Source: Desulfovibrio aminophilus (GTDB taxonomy: Bacteria > Desulfobacterota > Desulfovibrionia > Desulfovibrionales > Desulfovibrionaceae). Taken from it: a DNA stretch of 64,000 bases. Location of the stretch: positions 62,001-126,000 of the forward strand of contig NZ_JAMHGA010000043.1 of assembly GCF_023660105.1 (NCBI RefSeq). Reading direction: 5' to 3'. Below, piece after piece: positions 59,444 to 64,000 of the stretch. Position 1 is the first letter of the stretch, and every line of letters starts with the position of its first letter. The notes beneath the pieces are model-generated. The model searched no databases. It saw nothing but the letters and a program-made list of their open reading frames with translations, and was not told the origin of the DNA. A program made the translations under genes and the position numbers.

Positions 59444-60840
59444 GCCGTCTTGCCTCCCGGGACCGAGCATCCCAGTTCGCGGGCCAGGGCCGCCACGTGC
59501 AGCTCCATGCGCGCGGAGCGCGAGCCCTTGACCAGGGCCACGCCGCCGGGCAGGGCCAGCTGGCGCCAGGCGTTGAGCATCTGGTCCGGGCCGTCCACCG
59601 CGGTGAGCAGGGCGGCGTCGGACCCGAGGCCCCGGGCCACGTCGCGGGCGAAGGCGCCCTGGAAGAAGACCCGCGCGGGGGCCATGCCGCGCAGGAAGCG
59701 TCCCAGCTCCTCGTGGGCCTCGGCGGCCTCCGGCCCCAGTTCGCCCATGGCGCCCAGGACCAGCAGCAGGGGACGGTCCCCGGCCATGGTCCGGGCCGTC
59801 TCGATGGCCCGCGTCATGGACAGGGGATTGGCGTTGTAGGTGTCGTCCACCAGCGTCCAGCCCTCGCCCGCCAGGCAGCAGAAGCGCTGGTCCGGCCGGG
59901 TGAAGCCGGAGAGCCCCTCGACCACGGCCTCGGGCGGCAGGCCCAGGTGGTGGGCGGCGGCGGCCGTGGCCGCCACGTTTTCCGCGAAATGCGCGCCGCA
60001 GAAGGGCAGGACCAGTTCGCGGTCCAGGCCCGGGGTCTTCAGGCGGAAGCGTCCGGCGGCGTTCGGCTCCGGGCCGAGGAAGGCGCAGAAATGGTCCGCC
60101 GAGTCGTCCGTGGCCGAGAAGGCCACCGCGTCGGGCCGCAGGGCCAGGGCTTCCTTCCACAGCAGGGGGTAGTCTCGGTTCACCAGGGCCGCGCCCTCGG
60201 GCTTGAGGTGCTTGAGCAGGGAGGCCTTGGCCCGGGCCACGCCCTCCAGGCTGCCGAGGCCCTCCAGGTGGGCCGGGCCGATGTTCTGGACCACGGCCAG
60301 GTCCGGGGCCAGGATGAAGCCCAGCTCGGCCATGTCGTGAGGCTTGCTGATGCCCGCCTCCAGGACCCAGACGTCCTCCTCGCCGGAGGCCGCGAAGATG
60401 GACAGGGGCAGGCCGATCTGGTTGTTGAAGTTCTTGAAGTTCTTGGCCACGGAGAGGCGCGTTCCGGCCACGCGGGCGATCATCTCCTTGACCGTGGTCT
60501 TGCCGGCCGTGCCGGTGACGGCCACGACCCTGCCCCGCGCGCGGTCGCGCAGGAAGCGGCCCAGCCGCCCCAGGGCGGCCACGGTGTCGCGGACCACGAT
60601 GACCGGGACCTTGATTTCCGGCAGGGGACGGGCCGCGACCACGGCCAGGGCCCCCTGGGCCACGGCCTGGGACGCGAACTCGTGCCCGTCGAAGCGCTCG
60701 CCGGAGAGGCAGACGAAGACCTCGCCCTTGCCCACGGCGCGGCTGTCCGTGCGCACGGCGGTTACGGGACGGTCGGCCCCTTCCGGGGTCTCCGGCGCGC
60801 CCGTGAGGCAGGTCTCCAGCTCGCGCAGGGTCAGCTTCAC
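59440..60840 (-). CDS. murF: UDP-N-acetylmuramoyl-tripeptide-D-alanyl-D-alanine ligase
   Basis: A 466-residue Mur ligase. The N-terminal domain has [25 protein letters not shown]; the ATP loop is [26 protein letters not shown] and [13 protein letters not shown] are diagnostic for MurF. It adds D-Ala-D-Ala to complete the pentapeptide. The GTG start overlaps the murE stop by 4 bases. The D-Ala-D-Ala ligase (ddl) itself is not in this window. Confidence 0.96.
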   Translation of the reverse strand: MKLTLRELETCLTGAPETPEGADRPVTAVRTDSRAVGKGEVFVCLSGERFDGHEFASQAVAQGALAVVAARPLPEIKVPVIVVRDTVAALGRLGRFLRDRARGRVVAVTGTAGKTTVKEMIARVAGTRLSVAKNFKNFNNQIGLPLSIFAASGEEDVWVLEAGISKPHDMAELGFILAPDLAVVQNIGPAHLEGLGSLEGVARAKASLLKHLKPEGAALVNRDYPLLWKEALALRPDAVAFSATDDSADHFCAFLGPEPNAAGRFRLKTPGLDRELVLPFCGAHFAENVAATAAAAHHLGLPPEAVVEGLSGFTRPDQRFCCLAGEGWTLVDDTYNANPLSMTRAIETARTMAGDRPLLLVLGAMGELGPEAAEAHEELGRFLRGMAPARVFFQGAFARDVARGLGSDAALLTAVDGPDQMLNAWRQLALPGGVALVKGSRSARMELHVAALARELGCSVPGGKTA

Positions 60841-62288
60841 CCCAGGACCTCCCGGATGGCGCGGCGCACGGCCTCCACGTCGCTGAAGGGCAGTTTCCGG
60901 CCGCCCACCTGCTGGTAGGTCTCGTGTCCCTTGCCCGCCACCAGCAGCACGTCGCCCGGCCGCATGATCCCGACGGCCTTGCACAGGGCCCGGTAGCGGT
61001 CCGGGTCCTCGACGGTCTCGATCGTCCGGCCGCCCTGGGACAACCCGGGCCGGGCGTCGTCCATGATGGCCAGGGGATCCTCGAAGCGCGGGTTGTCCGA
61101 GGTGAGCACGGCCACGTCGGCATACTCGGCCACGGCCTTGGCCATGAGCGGCCGCTTGCTCCGGTCGCGGTTGCCGCCGCAGCCGAAGACCGTGATGAGC
61201 CGGTCGAAGTCCAGGGCCCGCAGGGTCTTCTGCACGTTCACCAGGGCGTCGGGGGTGTGGGCGTAGTCCACGAACACGGGCAGGCCGCGGTCGTTGTCCA
61301 CGCGCTCCAGGCGGCCGGGCACGCCCTTGAACTCGGAGAGGCGGCGGACCTCCTTGCAGGACAGGCCCAGGGAGAGGCAGGCGGCCTGGGCGGCCAGGAG
61401 GTTCTGGGCGTTGTGCGCGCCCACCAGCGGGGAGTCCAACTCCCAGGTCTTGCCCTTGTAGGACATGCGCAGGCGCAGGCCCTTGCCCGTGCAGGACAGG
61501 ATGGTCCCGGCCAGGGACGTGTCGCCCAGGGGCGCGTCGGTCAGGCCGTAGCCCAGGGACGGGTGCGTGTCGGCCAGCAGGCGGCGGCCGTAGGGGTCGT
61601 CCCAGTTGAGCACGCAGCGCTTGTCCGGCCGGGGGCACTCGTGAAAAAGTCTAGACTTGGCGCGGAAATACGTTTCCATATCCCCGTGGTAATCCAGATG
61701 GTCCTGGGTCACGTTGGTCAGCACGGCCGCGTCGAATTCCAGGCCCGCCACGCGGTTCTGGTCCAGGGCGTGGGAGGAGACCTCCATCACCGCCACGTCC
61801 ACGTCGCTCTTCTCCATGTTGGCGAAGAGCTCGTGGAGCTGCCAGCAGCCCGGGGTGGTCAGGGAGGCGTCCAGGCTGAAGCCCGGCCAGCGGTAGGCCA
61901 CGGTGCCCAGCAGGCCGACCTTGAGCCCCGCCGAGGCCAGGATGTGCTCGATGAGGTAGCTCGTGGTGGTCTTGCCGTTGGTGCCGGTGACGCCGATGAT
62001 CTTCATCACGGCCTGGCCGGTCTTGAAGTAGGCCTTGGCCAGTTCGCCCAGGGCCTCGGGGGCGTCCGGGCGCTCGATGAGCGCGGCCCCGCCCAGGACC
62101 TCGGGGGCCACGGGGCCGTCGGCCACCACGAATTCCGCGCCCCGGGCCACGGCGTCGGCGATGAAGCCGTCGCGCTTGTCCCCGGCGGCGGGCATGGCCG
62201 CGAAGACCTCGCCCGGGGTGATCAGCCGCGAATCCGTGCGGACCATGAGTCCCGCGCGGACGCGGTCCAGAAGTTCAAGCCAGCTCAT
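60837..62288 (-). CDS. murE: UDP-N-acetylmuramoyl-L-alanyl-D-glutamate-2,6-diaminopimelate ligase
   Basis: A 483-residue Mur ligase. [17 protein letters not shown] is the UDP domain, [19 protein letters not shown] the ATP loop, and DNPR in [10 protein letters not shown] (about 406) marks use of meso-diaminopimelate rather than lysine. It adds the third residue of the stem peptide. I chose the ATG at 62288 ([10 protein letters not shown]); upstream in-frame residues are not conserved. It lies 37 bases after the ftsI stop. Confidence 0.96.
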   Translation of the reverse strand: MSWLELLDRVRAGLMVRTDSRLITPGEVFAAMPAAGDKRDGFIADAVARGAEFVVADGPVAPEVLGGAALIERPDAPEALGELAKAYFKTGQAVMKIIGVTGTNGKTTTSYLIEHILASAGLKVGLLGTVAYRWPGFSLDASLTTPGCWQLHELFANMEKSDVDVAVMEVSSHALDQNRVAGLEFDAAVLTNVTQDHLDYHGDMETYFRAKSRLFHECPRPDKRCVLNWDDPYGRRLLADTHPSLGYGLTDAPLGDTSLAGTILSCTGKGLRLRMSYKGKTWELDSPLVGAHNAQNLLAAQAACLSLGLSCKEVRRLSEFKGVPGRLERVDNDRGLPVFVDYAHTPDALVNVQKTLRALDFDRLITVFGCGGNRDRSKRPLMAKAVAEYADVAVLTSDNPRFEDPLAIMDDARPGLSQGGRTIETVEDPDRYRALCKAVGIMRPGDVLLVAGKGHETYQQVGGRKLPFSDVEAVRRAIREVLG

Positions 62289-62325
62289 GTCCGTCTCTTC
62301 GTTCCTTTTCGCCTTGCGCCTGTTG

Positions 62326-64000
62326 CTAGGAGAGGATGAGAACAAAAACATCATCCTTGCCTTCCCTCCCTTCGGGCCAGGGTTCGCCGGCAGCCGGTTT
62401 CTGTCCGCTGACGATCATGCCCCGGCCCTTGACGACCGGGACGATGCCCTTCTGCACCAAAAGCTCCACGGCCCGCCGCAGGGGCAGGCCGGAAAGGTCC
62501 GGGACCAGTTCGCCAGGGGTGCGGGGCTGTCCGGCGGGAAGCACCTGGGCCGTCATGCTCGACGGGTCCGGGTCGGGCCGGGCCTCCTCGGCCTGGTCCG
62601 GCGCGTCGGGGAGCTTCCCATAATAGGCCAGCGCCCGGGATGCAATGTCCTTGACGGCGGGCGCGGCGACCACGCCGCCGTAGGAGATGGTCTTGGGTTC
62701 GTCCACCAGGGCCAGGACCAGGAATTCCGGGTTGTCGCCGGGGATCAGACCCACGAAGGAGGACAGGCGCTCGTTGCTGTAGCCGCCCTTGCCCGCCTTC
62801 TGGGCCGTGCCCGTCTTGCCCGCCACGGGCACCCCGGGGATGCGCGCCTTCTTGCCCGTGCCGTCCATCTCCACCACCTCGCGCATCATGGCCAGCACGG
62901 CCTGGGCCGCCTTTTCGCCCACCACCCGGCCGGAGCTCTCCGGGGTGTCGGGGGCCGGATCCAGGACGAGCCGCAGGGGCTTGGCCTCGCCCATGTTGGC
63001 GATGCAGAGGTAGGCCTTGGCCATCTGCAGGGCCGTGACGCCGATGGCCTGGCCGAAGGAGATGGCCGCCAGGTCGATGTCCGACCAGGACTGCACGGGA
63101 TGGAGGATGCCGCTGCCGCCGGAGATGGCGGTCACGCCGGGGCGCGAGCCGAAGCCGAAGCGCAGGAGGTAGTCGTAGACCCGCTGGGAGCCGAGGGACT
63201 GGGCCACCTTGGCCATGCCGATGTTGCTGGAGTAGCGGATGATCTGGCTCACCGTGAGCCAGCGGTGGGGGTGGTCGTCGCGGATGATCTTGGAGCGGAC
63301 CTTCCACTTGCCGTTCTCGCAGTCGAAGAGCTGGTCCGGGGTGACGGCCTTCTCCTCCAGGGCGGCGGCGATGAGGAAGGGCTTCATGGTCGAGCCGGGC
63401 TCCACCACGTCCAGGGCCGCGCGGTTGCGGCGCACGGCGGCCGGGGAGTTGCGGCTCACGTTGGGGTTGAAGAAGGGGTAGTTGGCCAGGGCCAGGATGT
63501 CGCCGGTCTGGACGTGGACCACGATGGCCATGCCGCCCTCGGCCTCGTACTTGCGCACGGCCTCGGCCAGGGCCTGCTCGGTGAGGTCCTGGATGTGGGC
63601 GTCGATGCTCAGGCGCACGTCGCGGCCGTTGATGTCCATCTCCCGGCCCTGGTCGTCCAGGTAGAGGCGGCGGCCCGAGGCGTCGCGCTGGACCACGAGC
63701 TTGGCCTGTCCGGCGGCCAGGCGGTCCTCGAAGGCCGCCTCCACGCCCTCCAGACCCTTGCCGTCCACGTCCACGAAGCCGAGGATCTGGCCGCCCAGGT
63801 GCCCGTTGGGGTAGAGCCGGTTGTACTCTGTGGTCAGGTGCACGCCTTCGAGATGGGCCTCGGCCACGGCCTTGGCCTGGGCGTCGCTGATCTGGCGTTT
63901 GACCCAGATGAAGTTCTTGCGCGAGCCGAGGTGCTTGCGCACATCGGCCTCGGGGATGTCCAGGATGTCGTGCAGCTTGCGCGCGGTGGCGGCGGGCTGG
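62326..64000 (-). CDS. ftsI: Septal penicillin-binding protein 3 (FtsI) with a C-terminal PASTA domain, N-terminus outside the window
   Basis: The 5' end, with the membrane anchor, lies beyond the right edge; about 558 codons are visible and are in frame to position 64000. Transpeptidase motifs are EPGSTMKPF (SxxK), YSSNIGMAK (SxN) and AGKTGTAQK (KTG). The last 60 residues form a PASTA domain (VPDLSGLPLRRAVELLVQKG), found in FtsI of many deltaproteobacteria but not in E. coli. It cross-links septal peptidoglycan together with FtsW. The internal codon at 63942 is a valine (GTG), not the real start. Confidence 0.95.
   Translation of the reverse strand, partial: QPAATARKLHDILDIPEADVRKHLGSRKNFIWVKRQISDAQAKAVAEAHLEGVHLTTEYNRLYPNGHLGGQILGFVDVDGKGLEGVEAAFEDRLAAGQAKLVVQRDASGRRLYLDDQGREMDINGRDVRLSIDAHIQDLTEQALAEAVRKYEAEGGMAIVVHVQTGDILALANYPFFNPNVSRNSPAAVRRNRAALDVVEPGSTMKPFLIAAALEEKAVTPDQLFDCENGKWKVRSKIIRDDHPHRWLTVSQIIRYSSNIGMAKVAQSLGSQRVYDYLLRFGFGSRPGVTAISGGSGILHPVQSWSDIDLAAISFGQAIGVTALQMAKAYLCIANMGEAKPLRLVLDPAPDTPESSGRVVGEKAAQAVLAMMREVVEMDGTGKKARIPGVPVAGKTGTAQKAGKGGYSNERLSSFVGLIPGDNPEFLVLALVDEPKTISYGGVVAAPAVKDIASRALAYYGKLPDAPDQAEEARPDPDPSSMTAQVLPAGQPRTPGELVPDLSGLPLRRAVELLVQKGIVPVVKGRGMIVSGQKPAAGEPWPEGREGKDDVFVLILS

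Overview
The window is GC-rich, bacterial and densely coding, with almost every real gene showing strong G/C third-position bias. Gene content and order point to a sulfate-reducer-type Desulfovibrionales (Desulfovibrionaceae) chromosome: a flavoredoxin-like flavoprotein, a yceD-rpmF-plsX-fabH-fabG-acpP-fabF-glyA-dCMP deaminase-rib run, a Lon with a basic tail, FmdB and C_GCAxxG_C_C proteins, and a branched-chain amino acid ABC operon ending in a phenylacetate-CoA ligase. The assignment is inference from gene content; no rRNA or tRNA gene was found.

Layout. 1-6.4 kb (minus): start of hemC, an FmdB zinc ribbon protein, then livJ-livH-livM-livG-livF-paaK. 6.5-9.5 kb: a small plus-strand membrane protein with its own promoter and terminator, then lon (minus). 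9.6-18.1 kb (minus): ribBA-ribH-nusB-leuS-lptE-holA, an AT-rich phospholipase-D-like gene that looks foreign, then radC and acylphosphatase. 18.3-27.5 kb: an accessory block with a flavoredoxin, a glycosyltransferase behind a sigma-28-like promoter, a CobW GTPase with a large extra N-terminal domain, a four-gene operon (FadR-type regulator, unknown small protein, polytopic membrane protein, Tat-exported metallo-beta-lactamase-fold enzyme), a PAS protein and a C_GCAxxG_C_C protein. It separates ribD-ribE from ribBA-ribH. 27.5-36.4 kb (minus): yceD-rpmF-plsX-fabH-fabG-acpP-fabF-glyA-dCMP deaminase-ribD-ribE. 36.5-38.5 kb (plus): rpmB, a second C_GCAxxG_C_C protein, an ABM-fold protein and an FkbM methyltransferase. 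38.5-43.4 kb (minus): a large PEP/pyruvate-binding fusion protein, gltX and a NifU-like scaffold. 43.4-47.4 kb (minus): a zraP-zraS-zraR envelope-stress locus with a near-consensus sigma-54 promoter and two upstream palindromes. 47.4-64 kb (minus): the division and cell-wall cluster ftsI-murE-murF-mraY-murD-ftsW-murG-murC-murB-ftsQ-ftsA-ftsZ, followed by a radical SAM gene.

How it works together. Three core modules are nearly complete: peptidoglycan precursor synthesis and divisome (without ddl in the usual place), type II fatty-acid/phospholipid initiation, and riboflavin synthesis. The accessory genes carry the most readable regulation: a TGGT-N3-ACCA operator upstream of the FadR-type gene, a sigma-28-like site upstream of the glycosyltransferase, and a sigma-54 promoter plus enhancer-like repeats upstream of zraP. 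The best candidates for undescribed biology are the AT-rich PLD gene wedged between holA and radC, the PEP-binding/ConA-like fusion protein, the CobW fusion, and the regulator-small protein-membrane protein-MBL operon. No intergenic stretch exceeds about 300 bases.
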